Positions 44,701-52,283 of a DNA stretch of 64,000 bases are shown here, piece after piece. The notes under the pieces were generated by a model. The model was not told the origin of the DNA and made no database searches. It saw only the letters and a list, made by a program, of their open reading frames with translations. The DNA is taken from contig CAWHFM010000009.1 of the NCBI GenBank assembly GCA_963828505.1, positions 62,001 through 126,000 on the forward strand, in the 5' to 3' direction. This DNA comes from Bog-473 sp963828505 (lineage in GTDB: Bacteria > Actinomycetota > Acidimicrobiia > Acidimicrobiales > RAAP-2). Each line of letters starts with the position of its first letter. The stretch's first letter is position 1. Both the position numbers and the translations under genes were made by a program.

Positions 44701-45432
44701 TCAGCGGAACAAGTCCTCGTCCGGGGTGCGCACCACTTCGGCCCTGACCGACGCCCGACGCATCCAGTCCGCCGGCACACCGCGGACGACGGCCGCCGGG
44801 ATGCCGCGGTCCTTACCCATGACGAGCTCGGCCGCGGCGGCGATCTCGTCGGCCACGCAGACCTCGGTCGCCACCAGCTCCCGACCGCCGGCGTCCTCCG
44901 TCCCGCGCAGGTCGACCACCGCCGCCACCCCGGCGCACCCGATGGCGACGTCCGTCACGCCGCGACGCCAGGGCCGGCCGAACGTGTCGGAGACGATCAC
45001 GCCGATCTCCACGCCCAAGGCCGCCCGGATGCCGGCGCGGATGCCCCGGGCCGAACGGTCGGAGTCGGCGGGCAGCAACGCCGCCGTGCCGGCCGCGACG
45101 TTGGACAGGTCCACCCCAGCGTTGGCGCAGACGAACCCGTGACGGGTCTCGCTGATGATGAGGTCGCCGCGCCGCCGCACGATGCGCACCGACTCGTCTT
45201 CGACGAGGGCCGCCTTCGCCGCGGGGTCGTCGTGGTCGAGCGGCACCAGCCGCCCCTCGGCCTTGGACACGACCTTCTGCGTCACCACGAGCACGTCTCC
45301 GCCCCGCAGCACCAGCCCGTCGGCGCGGGCGGGCGCCACCACCTCCAGCACGAGCGATGCCAGGTCGACCCCCGCCATGACCTCGCCGATGCCGGTGAGC
45401 GGTACCACCGTGACCCCACCCGTCTCAGCCAT
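44701..45432 (-). CDS. cofE: coenzyme F420-0:L-glutamate ligase
   Basis: CofE adds glutamates to F420-0. The protein has 243 residues, the stand-alone length, and lacks the nitroreductase-like domain fused in mycobacterial FbiB. Motifs: GGDVLVVTQKVVSKAEGRLV near the start, IISETRHGFVCANAGVDLSN, LPADSDRSARGIRAGIRAAL, VSDTFGRPWRRGVTDVAIGC, and DEIAAAAELVMGKDRGIPAA. It overlaps the cofD end by eight bases, so translation is coupled. The start ATG 45432 is chosen for that overlap. The stop abuts that of the convergent epimerase gene. Confidence 0.95.
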   Translation of the reverse strand: MAETGGVTVVPLTGIGEVMAGVDLASLVLEVVAPARADGLVLRGGDVLVVTQKVVSKAEGRLVPLDHDDPAAKAALVEDESVRIVRRRGDLIISETRHGFVCANAGVDLSNVAAGTAALLPADSDRSARGIRAGIRAALGVEIGVIVSDTFGRPWRRGVTDVAIGCAGVAAVVDLRGTEDAGGRELVATEVCVADEIAAAAELVMGKDRGIPAAVVRGVPADWMRRASVRAEVVRTPDEDLFR

Positions 45433-46366
45433 CGGCCACCAGCTTGGCCAGCGCTTCCGCGCGCTCGGGCGTGCTCATCACCGTGGGCGCGACGACGCAT
45501 CGGATGCCCTGGTCCTCCACCTCGCCGACGCGGTCGCCATCGGCCTCGTCGATGACGAGGGTGCCGGCCCACGGCGCGTAGAGCCGCGCCACGCCGACCA
45601 CGGAGGGCTCGGTGCCGAGCTCGGCCATCAGTCGGTCCGCGGGGCCCTTCAGCGCCGCGCCGGCGACGATGGGCGACACCGCCACGACATCCTGCCGGCG
45701 CCGTGTCAGCGCGTCGAGCACGCCCGGCACGGCGAGGATCGGCCCGATGGAGACGACGGGGTTCGACGGGCACACCACGATCCGGCGTGCCGACGCCAGC
45801 GCGTCGAGCACGCCGGGCGCCGGGTGCGCCGCCGACGCGCCCTCGAACCTGACCGCCGTCACGGCGACGTCGTGGCGCAGCCGGACGAAGTAGTCCTGAA
45901 AGCCGACTTCGGTCCCGGCCGGGCCGAGCGCCGTCGCCTCGCTCAACGTCAGGCGGGTGCGCAGTGGCTCGTCGGTCACCGGGACGAGCCGTACCTGAAT
46001 GCCGCGGCGTCGGACCAGCTCGGCTGTCACCTCGCTGAGGGTCGCGCCGTCGTGCAGGCGACCGGTGCGGAAGAGGTGGGTGGCGAGGTCGCGGTCACCG
46101 AGCCGGAACCAGTCCTCGCCACCGATGCGGGCCAACTCGCCCATGGTGGCCCACGTCTCGCCGGCGACGCCCCAGCCGGTCTCACGGTTGTCCATGCCGG
46201 CCAGCGTGTAGGTCACGGTGTCGAGGTCGGGGCTGATGTGCAGCCCGTGAAGCACCGTGTCGTCGCCGACGTTCACGACGGCCACAATGTCGGAGGGCGC
46301 CACGGCGCGCACCAACCCCGAGAGCATCCGGGCGGCCCCGACGCCGCCGCACAGGGCCACCAGCAC
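45425..46366 (-). CDS. cofD: 2-phospho-L-lactate (or phosphoenolpyruvate) transferase of F420 synthesis
   Basis: CofD/FbiA joins Fo to the lactyl or PEP-derived moiety to make (dehydro-)F420-0. The protein has about 313 residues. It starts VLVALCGGVGAARMLSGLVR, the CofD opening, followed by VVNVGDDTVLHGLHISPDLD, GWGVAGETWATMGELARIGG, WFRLGDRDLATHLFRTGRLH and VVCPSNPVVSIGPILAVPG. GTG 46366 is used; GTG 46387 would add seven residues. It is the first gene of the cofD-cofE pair and diverges from the SDR at 46,494, with about 127 bases between. Confidence 0.95.
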   Translation of the reverse strand: MLVALCGGVGAARMLSGLVRAVAPSDIVAVVNVGDDTVLHGLHISPDLDTVTYTLAGMDNRETGWGVAGETWATMGELARIGGEDWFRLGDRDLATHLFRTGRLHDGATLSEVTAELVRRRGIQVRLVPVTDEPLRTRLTLSEATALGPAGTEVGFQDYFVRLRHDVAVTAVRFEGASAAHPAPGVLDALASARRIVVCPSNPVVSIGPILAVPGVLDALTRRRQDVVAVSPIVAGAALKGPADRLMAELGTEPSVVGVARLYAPWAGTLVIDEADGDRVGEVEDQGIRCVVAPTVMSTPERAEALAKLVADG

Positions 46367-46493
46367 GGTGCGAGCATACGGGTGCACGTCGGACCGACCG
46401 CCGGGTGGCCCCTGGTACCATCGCCGCCCGCCCCCGTGACGGCGCCGGGGCCCATCGGAGACGCCGCGAGGAACCCGCGCAGAAGGAGCCCGC

Positions 46494-47321
46494 ATGAGCC
46501 CCACCACCAGAGTCGGGCAATCCGACCCCACCCGGGGCACCGCCCCCGAGGTGGTGACACCCGGGCGCTATCGCGGGCGGGTCGCAGTCGTCACCGGCGC
46601 GGGCTCGGGCATCGGTCGCGCCACGGCCCGGCGCCTCGCGGCCGAGGGCGGGGCGGTGGCATGCCTCGACGTGACCGTGGATGCCATTGAGTCGGTGGCG
46701 GAAGAGATCAACCGCGAGGCCGCCGAAGCGGGTGGCCGCGCCGTTGCGGTGCGCTGCGACGTGACGGACGAGGACGGCGTGGCGGCCGCCGTATCCCAGG
46801 CGCGCCAGGAGCTCGGTCACATCACCAACCTGTGCAACATCGCCGGCGTCGGCGGTTTCTCCCACACCCCCGAGCAGTCGCTCGCCGGCTGGGACAGGAT
46901 CATCGCCGTCAACCTCACCGGCACCTTCCTGATGTGCCGCGCCGTGTTGCCAGAGATGATCGAGCACGGCGGCGCCATCGTGAACACGGTGTCGACGGCC
47001 GGGGTCGTGGGACAGCCGTACTCCGCCGCGTACTGCGCCTCCAAGGGCGGCGTCAAGCTGCTCACCAAGGCTCTCGCCGTGGAGTACATGGCGCGCGGGG
47101 TCCGCGTCAACGGCGTGGCTCCCGGTGGGGTCGACACGCCCATCATCCACAATTTCGGGCCGCCTCCCGATGCAGACTTCAAGCTCATCGAGCGGATCAT
47201 GACGCCTCTCGGCTTCGCCTACCCCCACGAGATCGCGGGCGCGTTCGCCTACCTCGGTTCGGACGAGGCGGCGTACGTGTCGGGCGCGATCCTCTCCATC
47301 GACGGGGCGATCACGACCTGA
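46494..47321 (+). CDS. classical short-chain dehydrogenase/reductase
   Basis: The protein has 275 residues. The NAD(P) motif is VAVVTGAGSGIGRATARRLA, the acidic residue after strand 2 (CLDVT) favours NAD, and LCNIAGVGGF is the NNAG-like strand. The active site is VNTVSTAGVVGQPYSAAYCA, with Ser followed by Tyr and SKGGVKLL with the Lys. RVNGVAPGGVDTP and AYVSGAILSIDGAIT complete the family pattern. The extra 25 residues at the start are disordered. AGAAGGAG precedes ATG 46494. The substrate is unknown. It may be cotranscribed with the glycosyltransferases that follow. Confidence 0.93.
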   Translation: MSPTTRVGQSDPTRGTAPEVVTPGRYRGRVAVVTGAGSGIGRATARRLAAEGGAVACLDVTVDAIESVAEEINREAAEAGGRAVAVRCDVTDEDGVAAAVSQARQELGHITNLCNIAGVGGFSHTPEQSLAGWDRIIAVNLTGTFLMCRAVLPEMIEHGGAIVNTVSTAGVVGQPYSAAYCASKGGVKLLTKALAVEYMARGVRVNGVAPGGVDTPIIHNFGPPPDADFKLIERIMTPLGFAYPHEIAGAFAYLGSDEAAYVSGAILSIDGAITT

Positions 47322-47365
47322 GCGCGGTACGCGGGAACGGAGGCGCCGGCCCGGCACGCCTGCGC

Positions 47366-48493
47366 GTGGCGCTCGATGCGACGCCGCTCCTCGGTCTTCC
47401 CACCGGGGTCGGCGTGTTCTGCGAAGGGGCGCTGCGCGCTCTGGCCGAACGTCCCGGCCTCGACGTCAGCGCCTTCGCCGTCAGCTGGCGCCGTCGGGAC
47501 TTGCTTGCACCGCGACTCCCCGCCGGGGTGACCGCGGCGCAGCGGCCGATGCCCGCCCGGCCGCTGCACGCCCTCTGGTCCCGTCTCGACTCCCCGCCCG
47601 TCGAGTGGTTCGTCGGGCCCGCAGACGTCGTGCACGGCACCAACTTCGTGGTTCCCCCCACCGGCGGCGCCGGTGCCGTGGTGTCGGTGCACGACCTCAC
47701 TCCGCTCCACCACCCCGAGCTGTGCGACGGCGCGACGTTGGCCTACCCCGGGTTGATCCGCCGGGCGCTCCGGCGGGGTGCCTGGGTCCACACCGACTCG
47801 GCCTTCGTGGCCGGCGAGGTGCAGGAGGCGTTCGCCGTGCCCGCCGAACGAGTGCGGGTCGTGAGCCCCGGCGTGCCGGCGGTGCCTGAGCTGACCGAGG
47901 CGGAAGCCCTCGCGGCGCGGGCGCGGCTGTTGCCTGACGGCGCGGGTCGCTACTGCCTGGCGGTCGGCACCGCCGAGCCCCGCAAGGACCTCCCCGGTCT
48001 CGTCCGCGCCTTCGGCGACGTGGCGGCGCGCCACGACGACGTCTTCTTGGTGCTGGCGGGCCCGCCGGGCTGGGGCGAGGCGGCGCTCGACGCCGCGGTG
48101 GGCGCTTCACCCGCTCGCCGGCGGATCGTCCGCACCGGGTGGGTCGAGCCTGCGGATCTCGCCGCCCTGCTCGACGGAGCGGCCGTCTTGGCCTATCCCT
48201 CCCGCTACGAGGGCTTCGGGTTCCCTCCCCTCCAGGCCATGCGCGCCGGCGTCCCCGTCGTCGCCAGTGGCGCCGGATCGTTGCCAGAGGTGCTCGGGGA
48301 CGGCGCGCTGCTGGTCGACGTGGGCGATCACGCCGGTCTGGTCGAGGCCCTGGACCGCTGTCTCCAGGACTCGGGCCTGCGCGCCGAGCTCATCGCGGCG
48401 GGCTTGGCCCGGTCCGCCGAGTTCGGTTGGGAACGCTGCGGCGCCGGGCTCGAGGCGCTCTACCGCGACGTGGCCGGGAGCGCCGGTGGTTGA
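47366..48493 (+). CDS. GT4 family glycosyltransferase (first of three)
   Basis: The protein has about 375 residues with a GT-B fold. The N-terminus is RVALDATPLLGLPTGVGVFC, common to WbdA/mannosyltransferase-like GT4s. ADVVHGTNFVVPPTGGAGAV and VHDLTPLHHPELCD are the acceptor-side strands, and YCLAVGTAEPRKDLPGLVRA and AYPSRYEGFGFPPLQAMRAG bear the donor E-x7-E motif. GTG 47366 is the first usable start close to the fold, 44 bases after the SDR stop. It overlaps the next GT4 gene by eight bases. Mannose or rhamnose donors are plausible given neighbouring GDP-mannose genes. Confidence 0.85.
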   Translation: MALDATPLLGLPTGVGVFCEGALRALAERPGLDVSAFAVSWRRRDLLAPRLPAGVTAAQRPMPARPLHALWSRLDSPPVEWFVGPADVVHGTNFVVPPTGGAGAVVSVHDLTPLHHPELCDGATLAYPGLIRRALRRGAWVHTDSAFVAGEVQEAFAVPAERVRVVSPGVPAVPELTEAEALAARARLLPDGAGRYCLAVGTAEPRKDLPGLVRAFGDVAARHDDVFLVLAGPPGWGEAALDAAVGASPARRRIVRTGWVEPADLAALLDGAAVLAYPSRYEGFGFPPLQAMRAGVPVVASGAGSLPEVLGDGALLVDVGDHAGLVEALDRCLQDSGLRAELIAAGLARSAEFGWERCGAGLEALYRDVAGSAGG

Positions 48494-49637
48494 ACCGCCC
48501 TGCACCGTCGTGGTCGCGGCCGAGCAGCTGCGCCGGTCGGTGCCCGGAGGCATCGGCTCCTACGCCCGCGGGCTGCTCGCCGGTCTGGCGCGCCGATCCG
48601 GCGACGTCGAGCTCACGTTGCTGGCCAGCCGGCCACCGCGCCGGCCCTCGGGCGCCGGCGGTCCGGAGGAGTTGGATCCTCTGTCCCTCTACGGTCGCGC
48701 CGTCCTGACGTCGAAGCTTCCCGGTCCGCTCCTGACGCGGGCGTGGGACCACGGCGTCGTCCGTGCCCCCGCCGGTTTCGACGTGGTGCACTCGGTGTCG
48801 CTCGCCGCGCCCTTGCTGCGGCGCCGCAGCGCCAGCGCACTCGTCGTGACCTGCCACGACCTGGCGTGGCGCCGCTACCCGAAGGCGACCACACGCCGCG
48901 GTCGGCGCTGGCACGAAGGCGCGCTGCGGCGGGCCCGAGATACCGGAGCCGCGTTCGTCGTTCCCTCCCGGTTGGTGGCGGCCGACCTGGAGGCCGACGG
49001 CGTCGAGCCGGCTCGCATCACCCTCATCCGGGGCGGCTCGGACCACCTGCCCCAGCCCGACGAGGAGGCAACGGCCGCCGTGCTGGAGCGGGTGGGTGTC
49101 GTGGGCGACTACCTCCTCAGTGTGGGCACGCTCGAGCCGCGCAAGAACGTCGACCGCTTGGTGCGCGCCTACGACCTCGCTAACGGCGAGCTCCAGGGGC
49201 GGTGGCCGCTCGTCGTCGTGGGGCCGCAGGGTTGGGGTCCCAACCCGGACCAGCCGCCGCTCCCCGAGGGCGTCTCGTTCACGGGCGCGGTGCCCGACGG
49301 CGTGCTGGCCGGGCTCTACCGCCGGAGCCGGGCGTTCGTCTACGTGCCGCTGACCGAGGGGTACGGGTTCCCCCCGCTCGAGGCCATGCGCTATGGCGCG
49401 CCTGTCGTGGTCTCGCGTGAGGTTCCGAGCGTGCACGACCTCGGCGACGACGGCGCGGCGCCGGCCCGCCTCGTCGACCCGCTCGATGTCGACGACATGG
49501 GGCAGGGCATCTGCGACGTGCTCTCGGACGACGACCTGCGGTCGGACCTCGCCGCACGGGGCGCGGCCCACGTGTCGGGCCGGACCTGGGACGTCGCGGC
49601 GCGCCAACACGTCGAGCTGTGGCGGGCGCTCCGGTGA
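48486..49637 (+). CDS. GT4 family glycosyltransferase (second of three)
   Basis: The protein has 383 residues with a GT-B fold. It begins with a glycine-rich loop in VVVAAEQLRRSVPGGIGSYA. FDVVHSVSLAAPLLRRRSAS and VTCHDLAWRRYPKATTRRGR follow, then YLLSVGTLEPRKNVDRLVRA and VYVPLTEGYGFPPLEAMRYG, the donor motif. GTG 48486 overlaps the first GT4 by eight bases; its own stop overlaps the third by four. The chain of overlaps suggests stepwise synthesis of one oligosaccharide by three related enzymes. Confidence 0.87.
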   Translation: MVEPPCTVVVAAEQLRRSVPGGIGSYARGLLAGLARRSGDVELTLLASRPPRRPSGAGGPEELDPLSLYGRAVLTSKLPGPLLTRAWDHGVVRAPAGFDVVHSVSLAAPLLRRRSASALVVTCHDLAWRRYPKATTRRGRRWHEGALRRARDTGAAFVVPSRLVAADLEADGVEPARITLIRGGSDHLPQPDEEATAAVLERVGVVGDYLLSVGTLEPRKNVDRLVRAYDLANGELQGRWPLVVVGPQGWGPNPDQPPLPEGVSFTGAVPDGVLAGLYRRSRAFVYVPLTEGYGFPPLEAMRYGAPVVVSREVPSVHDLGDDGAAPARLVDPLDVDDMGQGICDVLSDDDLRSDLAARGAAHVSGRTWDVAARQHVELWRALR

Positions 49638-50779
49638 GCGACGCCATCGGTGTGTCGCTCGATGTCTCCGCCGTGCCGAGCCGCCCGGGTGGAGCCGGCT
49701 ACTACACGATGGAGCTGGCCAGGGGCCTGGCCGTCCGGACCGACGTCGACCTCGTGCTCGTGACGCGCCAAGGGGACGCGGCGCGCTGGGAGCGCGAGGC
49801 GGGTCGGGGTTGCCGCGTCGTCCCCGCCGTGGCCACCTCGCGGCCGGGCCGTCTGGTCTCCGAGCAGCTCCGCCTCCCGTCAGTGCTGGGCGACCTCGGT
49901 GTCGACGTCCACCACGGTCCGCACTACACGATGCCAGCGCGGGCGCCCGTGCCCTGCGCGGTGACGGTCCACGACTGCACCTTCTTCGACCATCCCGAAT
50001 GGCATCAGCGCTCGAAGGTGGTGTTCTTCCGCCGGGCCATCCGGCGTGCGGCGCGCCAGGCCGGCGTCGTCGTGTGCGTGAGCCGGGTCACCGAGGAGCG
50101 GCTCCGCCACTGGTGCGAGGTTCGGGTCCCGGTGGTGGTGGCACCCCACGGCGTCGACCACGCTCGCTTCACGCCCGAAGAGCCGTCGCCCGGAGCGGAC
50201 GAGGCCGTCCTGGCGCGCGTCGGCGTGCCGGGGGACCGACCGCTGGTCGTCTTCGTCGGGACGCTCGAGCCGCGCAAGGGAGTGGCGACGCTGGTGTCGT
50301 CGTTCGACCGGGTGGCCGACGCCCACCCCGACGCCGTCCTCGTCCTCGGCGGGCAGCCGGGGTGGGGTCTCCATGCCACCGAGCGCGCCCTGGCGGCGGC
50401 GCACCACCGCGATCGGATAGTCCGGACCGGGTACCTGCCCGACGACGCCGTTCCCGCCCTGCTGCGCCGGGCGGCGGCGGCGGTCTACCCGGCCCTCGAA
50501 GAGGGGTTCGGGTTGCCCGCCCTCGAGGCGCTCGCCTGCGGCGCGCCCCTCGTGACCACGGAGGGGACGGCGATGGCGGAAGTGGCCGGGGGCGCTGCCC
50601 TCCTCGTCGCGCCCCGAGCGGCGGGCGAGCTCGCCGAGGCCGTCGACGCCGCCCTGGTGGCGGGACGCGCCAGCCCTCGCGCTGAGCTGGGTCGGCGTGT
50701 GGCGGCGGGCTTCACCTGGGAGGCCAGCGTCGATCGCCACGTGGCCGCCTACGCGGAGGCCATCGCGGACCGGCGGTAG
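49634..50779 (+). CDS. GT4 family glycosyltransferase (third of three)
   Basis: The protein has 381 residues with a GT-B fold. It opens IGVSLDVSAVPSRPGGAGYY. VDVHHGPHYTMPARAPVPCA and VHDCTFFDHPEWHQRSKVVF follow, then VVFVGTLEPRKGVATLVSSF and VYPALEEGFGLPALEALACG. GTG 49634 overlaps the stop of the second GT4; a start 15 bases upstream is possible. It ends 12 bases before the Rmd-like gene. Sequence likeness among the three GT4 genes suggests that they arose by duplication. Confidence 0.88.
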   Translation: MSDAIGVSLDVSAVPSRPGGAGYYTMELARGLAVRTDVDLVLVTRQGDAARWEREAGRGCRVVPAVATSRPGRLVSEQLRLPSVLGDLGVDVHHGPHYTMPARAPVPCAVTVHDCTFFDHPEWHQRSKVVFFRRAIRRAARQAGVVVCVSRVTEERLRHWCEVRVPVVVAPHGVDHARFTPEEPSPGADEAVLARVGVPGDRPLVVFVGTLEPRKGVATLVSSFDRVADAHPDAVLVLGGQPGWGLHATERALAAAHHRDRIVRTGYLPDDAVPALLRRAAAAVYPALEEGFGLPALEALACGAPLVTTEGTAMAEVAGGAALLVAPRAAGELAEAVDAALVAGRASPRAELGRRVAAGFTWEASVDRHVAAYAEAIADRR

Positions 50780-50791
50780 GGTTCGTCGGCA

Positions 50792-51682
50792 ATGCGGGCG
50801 CTCGTCACGGGGGGAAAGGGCTTCGTCGGCCACTGGTTGGCCTCCCACCTCGAGGCGCACGGAGACGAGGTCGTCATCATCGACATCGAGACCGACGTGG
50901 CGGACGGCGCCGCGGTGCGCCGTGTGATGGCCGACGTCGATCCCCAGGCCATCTACCACCTGGCGGCGATGACCCACGTGGGGGAGAGCTGGGAGGACCC
51001 GAGCCAGGTCCTCAAGGTCAACGTGCTCGGCACGGCGGAGATCCTCGCCGCGGCCCGTTCCCATGCCGGCGAGGCGCGGGTCCTGGTCGTGAGCTCCGCC
51101 GAGGTCTACGGCACGGTGACGGTCGAACAGCTGCCTTTGCGCGAGGACTCGCCCGCGGCCCCGGCCAGCCCGTACGCCGCCAGCAAGTTGGCGGCCGAGG
51201 TGGTGGCGCTGCAGGCCTGGCGCGGGTACCGCCAGCCGGTGATCGTGGTGCGGCCGTTCAACCACATCGGCCCGGGGCAATCCCCGAGCTTCTTCGTGCC
51301 GGCGCTCGCCCAGCGCATCGTCGAGGCCCAACGCGCCGGCGCACGCTCGCTCCGCGTCGGCACCCTGACGACGCGGCGTGACTTCACCGACGTGCGCGAC
51401 GTGGTGGCGGCGTACCGCCTGCTCGTCACCGGCGGGACACCCGGGACGGTCTACAACGTGTGCTCGGGCCGCGACGTGGCCATGGGCGAGGTGGCCGAGC
51501 AACTCCTCGCGCTCGCCGGCGCCGACCTCGAGCTCGAGACGGACCCCGCTCTGGTCCGCCCGGTCGATGTGCCCGTGCTGCGGGGCGACGCCGGCCGCCT
51601 GCACGGCGAGACCGGGTGGGAACCACGCATCCCGCTCGCGACGACGCTCGCCGACGTCCTCACCTCGTGGGGGGTGGACTGA
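50792..51682 (+). CDS. GDP-4-keto-6-deoxymannose reductase-like SDR (Rmd/GMD type)
   Basis: The protein has 296 residues. The NAD(P) motif is RALVTGGKGFVGHWLASHLE. The catalytic triad is complete: VVSSAEVYGTVTV with the Ser/Thr side and SPYAASKLAAEVVALQ with YxxxK. VIVVRPFNHIGPGQSPSFFV is typical of the GDP-mannose dehydratase/Rmd group, and FTDVRDVVAAYRLLV and TVYNVCSGRDVAMGEV follow. It probably reduces GDP-4-keto-6-deoxymannose to GDP-D-rhamnose; the 4,6-dehydratase that makes its substrate is not in the window. It is the last gene of the GT4 operon. Confidence 0.85.
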   Translation: MRALVTGGKGFVGHWLASHLEAHGDEVVIIDIETDVADGAAVRRVMADVDPQAIYHLAAMTHVGESWEDPSQVLKVNVLGTAEILAAARSHAGEARVLVVSSAEVYGTVTVEQLPLREDSPAAPASPYAASKLAAEVVALQAWRGYRQPVIVVRPFNHIGPGQSPSFFVPALAQRIVEAQRAGARSLRVGTLTTRRDFTDVRDVVAAYRLLVTGGTPGTVYNVCSGRDVAMGEVAEQLLALAGADLELETDPALVRPVDVPVLRGDAGRLHGETGWEPRIPLATTLADVLTSWGVD

Positions 51683-51711
51683 GGGCGAGCGTGGTCAGGG
51701 CCCGGTCCGGT

Positions 51712-51728
51712 CCGGGGCGTTGCCCCGG
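51712..51728. terminator. candidate bidirectional terminator hairpin
   Basis: CCGGGGC-GTT-GCCCCGG forms a perfect 7-bp stem with a 3-base loop in the 61-base gap between two convergent genes. There is no U-run, as is common in high-GC actinobacteria, so this is only a candidate. Confidence 0.4.
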
Positions 51729-51743
51729 CGGACTTCGAAAGGA

Positions 51744-52112
51744 TCAGGCCTCGGTGAGGTGGCGGATCTGGGACCGCATCCCCCGCGCCTGCTCCCGCGC
51801 CTTGGCGCTCAGCTGGCCGACGGTGGGCGGAAGCCGCTCCTCGAGCGGCTGCAGGGTGATCTCCAGCAGCTTGGTGGCCGACTCCGCCAGCTCGTCCATC
51901 TGGTCGAAGCCCTTGGAGACACCACCACGGACGTCGCCGATGGCCTGGTCCAGCGAGTAGTCGCGGGGAAGCTTGTTCGCGAGCTCGACCCGGTGCACCT
52001 GAAGGCGCTGGTAACCGAGCACGCCCAGCCCGATGGCGACGTAGGCGACGTCGCGGGCCAGGTCGGTGACGTTCCTGGTCACGCACTGCACGGTGGTGGT
52101 GACATCGGTCAT
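51744..52112 (-). CDS. 122-residue helical protein of unknown function
   Basis: The protein has 122 residues. A hydrophobic stretch DVAYVAIGLGVLGYQRLQVH (about residues 21-40) could lie in or on the membrane. An amphipathic, coil-like helix follows (GFDQMDELAESATKLLEITL) and then LPPTVGQLSAKAREQARGMR. ATG 52112 has GGAGGT seven bases upstream on the reverse strand, a strong site. I do not recognise a named family; the layout resembles phasin-like or membrane-bound coiled-coil proteins. The upstream gap (52,113-52,283) is unusually AT-rich near 52,195-52,225 and may hold its promoter. Confidence 0.75.
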   Translation of the reverse strand: MTDVTTTVQCVTRNVTDLARDVAYVAIGLGVLGYQRLQVHRVELANKLPRDYSLDQAIGDVRGGVSKGFDQMDELAESATKLLEITLQPLEERLPPTVGQLSAKAREQARGMRSQIRHLTEA

Positions 52113-52283
52113 GAGGGGACCTCCAAAGGGTTCGGGGACGGTGGACGGGAGTGCGGAGCCGGGCGCTTGCGGCGCTGGGCGGGGTACGTACAAGAGTATC
52201 ACGGTTGATAAACTATAGCAAGCACCTCGGGCTGATTTCGTGCCTGAGACGCGAAAGCCCGAACCGCTAGCCTCTTCCACCTC

